Of a DNA stretch of 18,053 bases, positions 1 through 7,124 are shown one piece after another. The stretch is from DATHSY01 sp046729855 (GTDB lineage Bacteria > Actinomycetota > UBA4738 > HRBIN12), in assembly GCA_046729855.1 (NCBI GenBank), contig JBKPHM010000076.1, positions 1 to 18,053 of the forward strand, in the 5' to 3' direction. The notes beneath the pieces are model-generated. The model was given only the letters and a program-made list of their open reading frames with translations, was not told where the DNA came from and did not search any database. Numbering within the stretch: the stretch's first letter is position 1; every line of letters starts with the position of its first letter. A program made the position numbers and the translations under genes.

Positions 1-594
1 TCCGTGAGCCAGGCCCCGCTCTTCGTCACGCAGCTCGCCCAGTTCGTCTTCGGCCTGGCGCCCGTGTGGCTCGTCGCGTACCTGTTGCGCCGGTCGAACG
101 AAGGCCTCGAGTCGATCGGGCTCGATGCCGACAGCCCCAGACGTGACGCGATCCTCGGCGCGGCGTTGTTCGCGGTGATCGGGATCGGCGGGCTCGCGAT
201 CTACTTCGGGTCGGTCGAGCTGGGCGTGAATCGGTTCGTCCTGCCGGTGCCGCCGCTCGGGCATTGGTGGACGATCCCCGTGCTGGTCATGAACGCGATC
301 GAAGCCGCGCTCACCGAGGAGGTGATCGTCGCCGCCTACCTGATCACGCGGCTCCAACAGCTCTCATGGTCGCCGCGCGCGTCGGTCGTGGCAAGCGCGG
401 CCCTGCGCGGCTCCTACCACCTGTACCAGGGGTGGGGCGGGTTCCTCGGCAACGTCGCGATGGGCGCGATCTTCGGATGGCTGTTCGCGCGGACCAGACG
501 CGCCTGGCCGCTCGTCGTCGCGCACCTCCTCCTCGATATCTCCGCGGGGGTCGGCTTCATCGTGTTCCGCGAGCGCCTCCCGGGATTCTCGTGA
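1..594 (+). CDS. CPBP family intramembrane metalloprotease, 5' end outside the window
   Basis: This is a membrane protein of the CPBP (Abi/CAAX protease-like) family. Counting from a GTG at position 4, there are hydrophobic segments at about residues 10-28, 48-70, 88-104, 122-135, 146-160 and 168-188. The family motifs are visible: Glu-Glu at 105-106, a His at 139 in the SYHLYQGWGGFLGN block, and His174/Asp178 in VVAHLLLD. After the Glu pair the usual Arg is replaced (EEVIVAAYL), which I recall from other actinobacterial members. The frame stays open to base 1, and relatives I know have more N-terminal sequence, so the GTG at 4 may be internal and the gene is best read as 5'-partial. The substrate is unknown. 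The stop overlaps the next start in a GTGA tetranucleotide, so the two genes are probably translationally coupled. Confidence 0.85.
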   Translation, partial: SVSQAPLFVTQLAQFVFGLAPVWLVAYLLRRSNEGLESIGLDADSPRRDAILGAALFAVIGIGGLAIYFGSVELGVNRFVLPVPPLGHWWTIPVLVMNAIEAALTEEVIVAAYLITRLQQLSWSPRASVVASAALRGSYHLYQGWGGFLGNVAMGAIFGWLFARTRRAWPLVVAHLLLDISAGVGFIVFRERLPGFS

Positions 595-1196
595 ACGCGC
601 TCAGGCCTCGGCTCCGGATCGCTCGCGCGCTACGGCGAACGGCGGATGTCGGATACGCGTACGTCGCGGAGGCGATCGAGCCCGCGTTTCTGGGCCTGCT
701 CGCGAGGGAGATCCGCGACGGTCCGCTGCAGCCGTTCGAGGGGACGTACGGGAAGGTCACGATGCACATCGAGGGCTTCGACGTCGCCGACCCGATGGAT
801 GGCTTCGATGCGATCCGACGGTTGCGCGACGAGGTCGCATCGCTCGTGCGGTCGCAGGGTGGCGGCATCCGCGGGCTCGCGTCGTGGTGGCCGAACGAAG
901 CCGGCACTGTCCTGTACCGGCCAGGTTCGTACGGGATCAGCCCGCACTTGGACGGCAAGTGGTACCGACGGCTCGTCGTCATCGCGACCATCCACGGGAG
1001 CGCGCCGTTCTCCGTCCATCCGGCACGCGATGCGGAACCAAGCGACGCCTGGGTCGCCTCCATCGGCGGGCTCACCTTCATGCGGGGGCCGGGCCTCGCC
1101 GGGCGTCGCGACGGCCGCCCGTACCACGCCGTTCCGGGTCCGCGGCGCGGCATCCGGATCTCGGTCGCGTTGCGGATGGCCGTCAGCGGTCCGTAG
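591..1196 (+). CDS. 2-oxoglutarate/Fe(II)-dependent oxygenase-like protein
   Basis: A 201-residue protein starting at a GTG that overlaps the upstream stop (GTGA). The C-terminal half looks like a double-stranded beta-helix oxygenase. An HxD pair (His119, Asp121, in SPHLDGKWY) is followed 58 residues later by a distal His179 (PYHAVPG). Ten residues after that comes Arg189 in an R-x-S motif (RISVALR), where 2OG enzymes bind the co-substrate carboxylate. The spacing and order fit a complete facial triad plus 2OG anchor, so the site appears intact. The N-terminal 100 residues are not recognisable to me. Coupling to the CPBP protease suggests co-expression, but no substrate can be inferred. The last 14 bases overlap the convergent amidase-like gene. 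The fold call rests on motif spacing alone. Confidence 0.7.
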   Translation: MNALRPRLRIARALRRTADVGYAYVAEAIEPAFLGLLAREIRDGPLQPFEGTYGKVTMHIEGFDVADPMDGFDAIRRLRDEVASLVRSQGGGIRGLASWWPNEAGTVLYRPGSYGISPHLDGKWYRRLVVIATIHGSAPFSVHPARDAEPSDAWVASIGGLTFMRGPGLAGRRDGRPYHAVPGPRRGIRISVALRMAVSGP

Positions 1197-2118
1197 CATC
1201 GCGCTCGTCAGCGCGGTCGGCATGATGCTCCTGCGGACCTTCGTAGGACTCCATCGCCTCCAGCTCGGCGTCGTCCGGCATGTTGTCGTCCGTTCGGCCG
1301 ACGATCGCGTCGGAGGACGGCGACGCGGTGGGCGACCCCTCGACGCTCAGATGCTCGCTGATGGATCGCGCGAAACGGTATCCGCGTCGCTTCGGGCCTG
1401 GCTCGGGTGGCTCCGGACCGCCCTCCAGGTACGTCAACTGCCCGTTCGCGAACCGGACGGCTTCCATCTGCTGCTCCGTGAGCCCCATGTCGTCGCCTCC
1501 TCCGGCGCGCAGCACGTCGTTCACCGTGTCGAACACGACGGGATAGTTGAGGCCCCCCGGGTCCCAATGCTCATCGCCGGGCAGCTCGATGTGTCCGTAG
1601 ACGCCGGGCTCCGTGCGCCACAGCCCTGCTTTTCGCCGGTAGTAGTCGTCCGTCGCGGCGGGCAATCGGTCCACGCGGAGCGGCCAGCGCTGTCCGTCCG
1701 GCCGCTTGCGCGCGGTGTTCACGATCCCGCGACGGTGCAAGAACGCCATCAGAGCGACAAGCCCGTCGAGTATGTCGCGCTGTGGCAGCCAGACGTCGAT
1801 CCTGCTGTCAGCCTGGATCTCGACCTGGACGGCGTAGTGGTCCTGTTCGTCGGTCGCTTCGCCACGGGCCCAGATCGGCTTGTGCTGACCGACGATGAGG
1901 TCATCTCGATAGATCCCGACCTGCCACTCTGTGGGGTACCTCAGCACGGGGATGTAATGCCCGGCGACCTCCGTCGTGTGTAGGACCAGATCCGGACGTC
2001 GGTCGGCACGACGCTCGAAAGGCGGCTGCGGGAACCGTCGCACGGGGATGAGACGACCGTTCGGACCGCGAAGCGATCCATAGACCCATCCGTTCACCAC
2101 CTCGTGCGTCACGATCAC
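1183..2118 (-). CDS. amidase_2-like (N-acetylmuramoyl-L-alanine amidase / PGRP fold) protein
   Basis: A 311-residue protein starting at a GTG 42 bases after the CocE-type gene; a second GTG lies six bases further in. The residue pattern resembles the zinc amidase/PGRP fold. An early His47 (LHTTE) is the usual first zinc ligand, and a late block GHIELPGDEHWDPGGLNY offers His176 and Asp186 in place of the H...C/D-PG pattern of amidase_2 enzymes. The family cuts the lactyl-L-alanyl bond of peptidoglycan. No signal peptide or transmembrane helix is visible, which is odd for a wall hydrolase and recalls phage endolysins. The central region (residues 55-170) is divergent. The C-terminal 90 residues are polar, proline-rich and acidic and probably disordered. 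The assignment is a motif-based inference; a zinc hydrolase of another family is possible. Confidence 0.55.
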   Translation of the reverse strand: MIVTHEVVNGWVYGSLRGPNGRLIPVRRFPQPPFERRADRRPDLVLHTTEVAGHYIPVLRYPTEWQVGIYRDDLIVGQHKPIWARGEATDEQDHYAVQVEIQADSRIDVWLPQRDILDGLVALMAFLHRRGIVNTARKRPDGQRWPLRVDRLPAATDDYYRRKAGLWRTEPGVYGHIELPGDEHWDPGGLNYPVVFDTVNDVLRAGGGDDMGLTEQQMEAVRFANGQLTYLEGGPEPPEPGPKRRGYRFARSISEHLSVEGSPTASPSSDAIVGRTDDNMPDDAELEAMESYEGPQEHHADRADERDATDR

Positions 2119-2160
2119 CGTCGACCCTACGCCGGACGGTGAGGCTCGCGTTGCCGGCCG

Positions 2161-4185
2161 CTACTGGAGGTTGCGTGGGAACGAGCGGTCCCAGGTGCGC
2201 GTCCAGCGCAGCTCGTCGTTCTCCTTGACGTCGAGCTCGACGTGCAAACGGTAGGTCTGCGCGTCGCTCGAGACGGTATGGCGCGCCTCGCTCTCGACGG
2301 TCGCCTCCGGGTAGACGATCCGGATCGTGGCGCGTGCCTTGGCTCGCGCGATGCCGGGGTCCGCCGTCGAGACCGTGACGCGACCGCCGTAGTGCTCGAA
2401 CGTGCCGGGACCCGGCGGTGACGGGTCGTGGCCGCCCCAGCTCGCGGCGACGGCTGTGGTCTCGCGCTCCAGGAGGTCGTGCTCGATCCGCCACTGGACG
2501 CCATCTGGCCGCTCGCGTCCACCGGTCGCCTTCGCCGGTGCGCTGGATGTTCCGTGCCGCCGAGACCGGTAGGCCTCCTGTTTGGCCGTCGGGGCGGGCG
2601 GCGGCAGACGTGGGCGCTCGGACACGGGCGGGGGGCCGTGCAGGATCGGTAGCACCAGCGTCGTGCCTGACCGGTCCACGGACAACGTCAGCCGGGCCGG
2701 TGGCGACCAGACGTTCGGCCAATCGGTGCCCGCGAGGTGGAGCCGGATCCGGTGTCCGCGTTCGAAGATCCACGACGTGCACATGAACTCGACCGGTACG
2801 CGCACCGACGCACCCGGTTCGAGCGGCTCGGGCCGTTCATGCGAGCTGCGATGTGTCAGGTTGAGGAACCCGCGGCCTGCTAGCGCCGACGACCCGTCGG
2901 GGGCGACGTCGACGAGCTTGGCCGAAAGGAAGGCGACCGGCGCGCTCGACGTGACGGTCGCCTCGAGCCGCGGGGAGCCCAGGATCTCGAGGTCCTCCTC
3001 GAGCGCGGGCCACTCGTACACCAGCGAGTACGGCTCGTCGGCGCGTTGGTCGACGGGCTGGCCGTACGGCAGGTGCCCCGCGCAGCTGATCCACGCCGTC
3101 CAGCCGACGTCGCCGCGCACCTCGAGCGCATCGACGTCGGCGGCGTGTCGGTTGGGAGTCGCCGCCGATGACAGCTCGAGCCTTCGTTCGCGGGCGCGTT
3201 CGACCGGCCACGTCGACTCGAAGCGCCACTCCCCGTTGAGCGTCTTCAGATCGGGATCGGGCGGCGTATGCCGTCGCGCGAACAGCACGATCCGCGGCTC
3301 GCGGTCGACGCCGTTCTCGTCGTCCCTCAGCCAGCGATCCCACCATCGAAGCATCTCGGGAACCAGGTCGATGTTCGGCCCCGGAAGCGACGTCTGCGTC
3401 GACGCGTGCGCCCACGGCCCGTACACGAGCCGCTTCGGCGCGTTGAGCGCCTCGAGGACCCGGAAGGCGTTCTTCCAGTAGCCGTCCGCCCAGCCCGCAA
3501 CGATCATCGTCGCCGCCTCGATCGACGCGTAGTCCGTGCAGAGCGATCCGTGCTGCCAGTACGGCGTCCAGTTCTGCTCCTCGAGCCAGCGAATCAGCCA
3601 GGGCTGATTCGTCGCGACGCGCCGCTCCCATTCTTCGCGCCATCCGTCGCCGAACAGCGACGGGACCGGCGGCAGCGCATTCATTGCCGCCATCATGATG
3701 GGGTAGTCGAGGAGGTCGAGCGCCTTCAGCGCACCGCCGAAGTAGTGCACGTCGTCGTACGTATAGCGATCGTCGGTCGCGAAGATCGACACGATCGCCT
3801 TGAGCGCAGGCGGCCTGGTCATCGCGACCTGCACCGAGTTGAAGCCGGAGTAGGACGTCCCGAACATCCCGACGTTGCCGTTCGACCACGGCTGCTTCGA
3901 CAGCCAGTCGATCACCTCGTTGAGATCCTCGAGCTCGATCGGCGGATACTCGTCGAGCGCGACGCCCTCGCTCGTCCCCGTGCCGCGGAGGTCCACGCGG
4001 CACACCGCGTAGCCGTGCGAGGAGAAACGCTCGTACTCCTCGCGGTATGCGAGCGTCAGGTCATCCTTGCGGTAGGGAAGCGCCTCGAGGAGCGCAGGCC
4101 ATGGCCCGCCGCCGTCGGGCAGGTACATCGTCGCGTGCAGCCGCGCCCCGTCCCGGAGTGGCAGGAAGAGGTGCTCGCGGGGCAT
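2161..4185 (-). CDS. CocE/NonD family serine hydrolase (X-Pro dipeptidyl-peptidase-like)
   Basis: A 674-residue alpha/beta hydrolase of the S15/CocE class, which acts on ester or acyl bonds. The N-terminal catalytic domain has the nucleophile elbow GTSYSG (Ser111), the acid in AGWADGYW (Asp234) and the His in VYGPWAH (His260), so the triad is complete. The RVDLRGTGTSEG block (63-74) is typical of the family. Residues about 330-530 look like the beta-rich non-catalytic C-terminal domain. After a proline-rich linker (about 545-560) there is an extra beta-rich segment of about 110 residues. No signal peptide is visible, so it is probably cytoplasmic. The ATG at 4185 is preferred because a TAGCAT hexamer lies 8 bases upstream and the family N-terminus (HLFLPLRDGARLHATMYLP) begins just after it. 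Substrate not predictable. Confidence 0.9.
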   Translation of the reverse strand: MPREHLFLPLRDGARLHATMYLPDGGGPWPALLEALPYRKDDLTLAYREEYERFSSHGYAVCRVDLRGTGTSEGVALDEYPPIELEDLNEVIDWLSKQPWSNGNVGMFGTSYSGFNSVQVAMTRPPALKAIVSIFATDDRYTYDDVHYFGGALKALDLLDYPIMMAAMNALPPVPSLFGDGWREEWERRVATNQPWLIRWLEEQNWTPYWQHGSLCTDYASIEAATMIVAGWADGYWKNAFRVLEALNAPKRLVYGPWAHASTQTSLPGPNIDLVPEMLRWWDRWLRDDENGVDREPRIVLFARRHTPPDPDLKTLNGEWRFESTWPVERARERRLELSSAATPNRHAADVDALEVRGDVGWTAWISCAGHLPYGQPVDQRADEPYSLVYEWPALEEDLEILGSPRLEATVTSSAPVAFLSAKLVDVAPDGSSALAGRGFLNLTHRSSHERPEPLEPGASVRVPVEFMCTSWIFERGHRIRLHLAGTDWPNVWSPPARLTLSVDRSGTTLVLPILHGPPPVSERPRLPPPAPTAKQEAYRSRRHGTSSAPAKATGGRERPDGVQWRIEHDLLERETTAVAASWGGHDPSPPGPGTFEHYGGRVTVSTADPGIARAKARATIRIVYPEATVESEARHTVSSDAQTYRLHVELDVKENDELRWTRTWDRSFPRNLQ

Positions 4186-4193
4186 CGTGCGGG

Positions 4194-4199
4194 ATGCTA
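4194..4199 (-). promoter_or_regulatory. -10 hexamer of the CocE-type gene (leaderless-type)
   Basis: Read on the minus strand, TAGCAT ends 8 bases before the ATG at 4185, within the 56-base gap after pmt. No Shine-Dalgarno sequence is present, so this gene may have its own start besides read-through from pmt. Confidence 0.4.
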
Positions 4200-4241
4200 C
4201 CGGGTTGCGTGTCAGTTGTGTGTGGCAGTCGCGACCGGAGG

Positions 4242-5795
4242 TCAGACCCAGCTGGGGAACCAAGCCCGGAGCGCCCAGTCCGAACCCGACAGCGGTCCTC
4301 CGGTGAGCGCCGGCCAGAACCACGCGAACAGCCACACGGACACGACCACGAACGCGACGGCGACAGGGAGGTACGGGCGCGACCTCGATCCGGCGACGCG
4401 CATCTCGGACAGGTCCCTGATCAGGTACACGCACGCCAGCACGAGGAACGGCGTGAGCGGGACCGCGTAGAACAGGAACTGGGGGCGCGAGATGACCAAC
4501 CACGGCAGATACAAGGCCGCGATCGCCACGCCGATGAACGCCGCGCGCCAGTCGCGCTTGCGCCACCACGCGCACACGAGGTACGGCATCGCGATCAGCG
4601 ACCCCCAAAAGATGGCGGGGTTCCCGTTCGCGTAGATCACGCGCCGCCAGTCCTCGCCCTCCTGCCCGTACCGAGCGAAGTACAGCACCGGCCGCCACAG
4701 CAGGATCCACTTCCACGCCTCCGACAGGTACGGGTGGATCGGCTTCCCGGCGTCGTCCGTCCACTGGAGCGTCCGGTGGTACTCCCAGATCGAGTGCTGC
4801 AGCCGGATCCACGCGCCGAGGTCCCACCCGAAATGCACGAACCATCCGACCCACGTAGTGACGTACACGGCGACCGGGACGAGCATCAGGAACAGCACCA
4901 CGGGGAACCCCTCGAACACCACCGTCCGCCAGACCGCAGGGCCGATCGGCAGTCCCGCCTTCCGCCGGCGGCTCACCTCCCACCACAGCGTCAGCACGAT
5001 CACGCCGGCGACGGCGGTCAGCCCGGACCACTTCGTCGCGACCGCGCCGCCGAGGGCGATCCCGGTCGCGATCCTCCACGGCCGAAACAGCGGCGAGGGG
5101 ACGCGCACGGGCGGCGCAGCGGGCACGTCGGGCGGCTCGGCCTGGACCTCCTGTTCGCCGTGGACCCCCAGGGGGCCCGGCGGATCCGGCGTCGTGGGCG
5201 TCCGCCGCTCCATCCACTGCCGGTCCAGGAGCGCGAACGCGAATGCGAGCACGATCCAGAACGTCACCAGTCCATCGAGCATCGAGATCCTCGAGTGGAC
5301 GAACTGCAGCCCCTCGGTCGCGAGGAGGAGCCCCGCGGTGAACGTCCAGACCGGGCTCCTGAACAACAGGTACGCGATCAGGGCGAGCAGCATCACGGTC
5401 GCCGTCCCGAAGATCGCCGGCGCGACGCGCCAGCCGAACGAGTCGGTCCCGAAGATCGCCTCGCCGCCCGCGATCATCCACTTGCCGAGCGGCGGGTGCA
5501 CCCAGGCGCCGGTGTCGTTCTGTTCGTTTCGCCAGAACTCCTCGTCGTCGCTATCGATGTTGCACCGCTGGTTCGAGAGGTTCAGGTAGATGCACGCGGA
5601 CTTCGCGTAGTAGACCTCGTCGAACACGTAGCCCGGCGGATAGTCCAGGTTCACGAACCGAAGCACGCCCGCGATCAGCCCGACGGCGACGATCGCCACC
5701 GATGGCCGGTTGGCCCACCGGGCGACGCGGCGAACGGTCGTCTCGCGGGCATGCCGGCCCGGTTCGACGCGCACGTCGCCGGCCACGGAGCTCAC
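4242..5795 (-). CDS. pmt: dolichyl-phosphate-mannose--protein mannosyltransferase (Pmt, GT39)
   Basis: A multi-spanning membrane glycosyltransferase of about 517 residues that transfers mannose from a polyprenyl-phosphate donor to Ser/Thr of exported proteins. The first loop carries the catalytic Asp-Glu pair (YVFDEVYY, Asp59-Glu60) and the signature VHPPLGKW (about 99-106). Hydrophobic helices continue to the C-terminus, where the PMT four-helix region is expected. A proline-rich hydrophilic insert (about residues 180-225, with PTTPDPPG) interrupts a loop and is unusual. The frame extends much further upstream through DUF3052, but that part is spurious. The GTG at 5795 is chosen because it lies 41 bases past the DUF3052 stop and has TACCAT 7 bases before it. 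The neighbouring divergent rsmI is a conserved actinobacterial arrangement. Confidence 0.93.
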   Translation of the reverse strand: MSSVAGDVRVEPGRHARETTVRRVARWANRPSVAIVAVGLIAGVLRFVNLDYPPGYVFDEVYYAKSACIYLNLSNQRCNIDSDDEEFWRNEQNDTGAWVHPPLGKWMIAGGEAIFGTDSFGWRVAPAIFGTATVMLLALIAYLLFRSPVWTFTAGLLLATEGLQFVHSRISMLDGLVTFWIVLAFAFALLDRQWMERRTPTTPDPPGPLGVHGEQEVQAEPPDVPAAPPVRVPSPLFRPWRIATGIALGGAVATKWSGLTAVAGVIVLTLWWEVSRRRKAGLPIGPAVWRTVVFEGFPVVLFLMLVPVAVYVTTWVGWFVHFGWDLGAWIRLQHSIWEYHRTLQWTDDAGKPIHPYLSEAWKWILLWRPVLYFARYGQEGEDWRRVIYANGNPAIFWGSLIAMPYLVCAWWRKRDWRAAFIGVAIAALYLPWLVISRPQFLFYAVPLTPFLVLACVYLIRDLSEMRVAGSRSRPYLPVAVAFVVVSVWLFAWFWPALTGGPLSGSDWALRAWFPSWV

Positions 5796-5802
5796 GCGCT
5801 CG

Positions 5803-5808
5803 ATGGTA
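5803..5808 (-). promoter_or_regulatory. pmt: -10 hexamer of pmt (leaderless-type)
   Basis: On the minus strand TACCAT ends 7 bases before the GTG at 5795. No Shine-Dalgarno sequence is present. The hexamer decides the pmt start among several in-frame GTG codons. Confidence 0.4.
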
Positions 5809-5836
5809 GGCGACGGTTCGGAGGGCGTTCGTCGCG

Positions 5837-6262
5837 TCAACGCCTCGGACGGTCCTTCAAACGGTAGACGAACTGGAGGCCCTGGAACCTGTCGTCGATC
5901 GAGGCCGACTTGTTGTCGACGAGGCCGGCGGACAGGCCCAGCCGCTGGACGGCGGCGAAGTCCAGGTCCGTCTCGATCGCCGCGGTCTTCTTCGGCCAGA
6001 CCACCCAGAGCCGCCCCGCGGGGTCGATCCGCTCGGCGAGCCGCGCGAACCGCCGCTCGAGGTCCGATCGCCTCGTCGCGAACAGTATGACGACGTCCAT
6101 CCTGGCCCTCGGCCGCGTCAGGACCTGGGCGCCGGGCACGGCCCCCAGGTCGAACCCCACCGGCGCGCCAACGACGAGAACGCTCGACCCTTCCTTGACC
6201 CCGAGCTTCTCTGGCAGGGGGGTGCCCGAGTGGCCCCTGTGGCGTCCCGCTGTTGTGGCCAT
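5837..6262 (-). CDS. DUF3052 domain protein
   Basis: A 141-residue cytoplasmic protein matching the actinobacterial DUF3052 family. The N-terminal TPLPEKLGVKEGSSVLVV segment, the central RLWVVWPKK block (about residues 84-92) and the C-terminal LVDNKSASIDDRFQGLQFVYR are family hallmarks. The middle also resembles a Rossmann-like fold, with a glycine-rich turn after the first strand and an Asp-rich second half. The function is unknown. It is often found in actinobacteria as a small conserved gene. The ATG at 6262 faces rsmI across only 26 bases, with TAGAGT 9 bases upstream and no Shine-Dalgarno sequence. Confidence 0.9.
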   Translation of the reverse strand: MATTAGRHRGHSGTPLPEKLGVKEGSSVLVVGAPVGFDLGAVPGAQVLTRPRARMDVVILFATRRSDLERRFARLAERIDPAGRLWVVWPKKTAAIETDLDFAAVQRLGLSAGLVDNKSASIDDRFQGLQFVYRLKDRPRR

Positions 6263-6271
6263 CGGCGGGGC

Positions 6272-6281
6272 ACTCTACCGT
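6272..6281. promoter_or_regulatory. overlapping divergent -10 elements for DUF3052 and rsmI
   Basis: Within the 26-base gap, the plus strand reads TACCGT (6276-6281), 7 bases before the rsmI ATG. The minus strand reads TAGAGT (6277 down to 6272), 9 bases before the DUF3052 ATG. The two hexamers share the same TA step. TTGTGG at 6253-6258 sits 17 bases before the plus hexamer and fits a -35. Neither start has a Shine-Dalgarno sequence, so both messages would be leaderless or nearly so. Confidence 0.55.
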
Positions 6282-6288
6282 CGGCGCC

Positions 6289-7101
6289 ATGGGGACGCTG
6301 TACGTCGTCGGGACGCCGATCGGGAACCTCGGCGACATGACCGATCGCGGTCGGGAGACGCTTGCGAAGGTCGATCTGGTGGCGGCCGAGGACACCCGGA
6401 GGACGGGGCGCCTCCTCCAGGCGTTCGGGATCGACGCGAAGCTCGTCTCGTTCTTCGAGGCGAACGAGGAGCGGCGGATCTCGGAACTCCTGGTGGCCTT
6501 GCGCGAGGGACATGACGTCGCCCTCGTTTCGGACGCGGGGATGCCCGGCGTCTCGGACCCGGGGTTCCGGCTCGTCAGGGCTTGCGCCGACGAGGGGATC
6601 GACGTCCGGGTCGTCCCCGGCCCGAGCGCGGTCCTCGCGGCGCTCGTCGCATCCGGGCTCCCGACGGACCGCTTCGTGTTCGAGGGCTTCCTGCCGCGGC
6701 GCGCGGGCGAGCGGCGAGAGCGGCTGCGGCAGCTCGCGGCCGAGCCTCGGACGATCGTCCTGTTCGAGTCGCCCGCCCGGGTCGTGGCTCACCTGAGAGA
6801 GCTTCGGGAGCATCTGGGCGACCGCCCGATCGCCGTCGCCCGCGAGCTGACCAAGCTCCACGAGGAGACGATCCGCGGCCATGTCTCCGATGTCCTCGAC
6901 CGGCTCGGCGACGCGCCCGTGAAGGGCGAGGTGGTCGTCGTGGTCGCGGGCGCCACCGCCGCGGCGCCGGCGGTCGAGGTCGTCGCGAACGAGGCCCGGG
7001 CGCTCGTCGCGGGCGGGATGCGCAAGCGCGAGGCGGCCGCCGAGGTCGCCCGCCGCCACGGTGTATCGGCCAACAAGGTGTATCGGGCGCTCATCGGCTG
7101 A
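6289..7101 (+). CDS. rsmI: 16S rRNA 2'-O-ribose C1402 methyltransferase RsmI
   Basis: A 270-residue SAM-dependent methyltransferase of the tetrapyrrole-methylase fold that 2'-O-methylates C1402 of 16S rRNA in the decoding centre. Diagnostic motifs occur in order: LYVVGTPIGNLGDMT at the start, AEDTRRT at about residues 33-39, ALVSDAGMPGVSDPG at about 78-92, VPGPSA at about 109-114 and FEGFLPRR at about 129-136. The C-terminal MRKREAAAEVARRHGVSANKVYR looks like the small helical tail of the family. Length is normal. The ATG at 6289 lies 7 bases after a TACCGT hexamer. It starts the plus-strand housekeeping run, with metG following 23 bases after its stop. Confidence 0.97.
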   Translation: MGTLYVVGTPIGNLGDMTDRGRETLAKVDLVAAEDTRRTGRLLQAFGIDAKLVSFFEANEERRISELLVALREGHDVALVSDAGMPGVSDPGFRLVRACADEGIDVRVVPGPSAVLAALVASGLPTDRFVFEGFLPRRAGERRERLRQLAAEPRTIVLFESPARVVAHLRELREHLGDRPIAVARELTKLHEETIRGHVSDVLDRLGDAPVKGEVVVVVAGATAAAPAVEVVANEARALVAGGMRKREAAAEVARRHGVSANKVYRALIG

Positions 7102-7109
7102 CGCCCGGG

Positions 7110-7115
7110 TACCAT
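7110..7115 (+). promoter_or_regulatory. -10 hexamer of metG (leaderless-type)
   Basis: TACCAT ends 9 bases before the metG ATG in the 23-base gap after rsmI. No purine-rich Shine-Dalgarno sequence is present. The layout fits a transcript starting at or next to the start codon. No clear -35 is seen. Confidence 0.4.
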
Positions 7116-7124
7116 TGCCGTCCC

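Noticed and set aside
4047..5867. 606-codon plus-strand open frame opposite pmt and the CocE-type gene
   Set aside because: Composition is Arg/Pro/His-rich low-complexity, typical of antisense frames in GC-rich DNA. The opposite strand carries clear family motifs.
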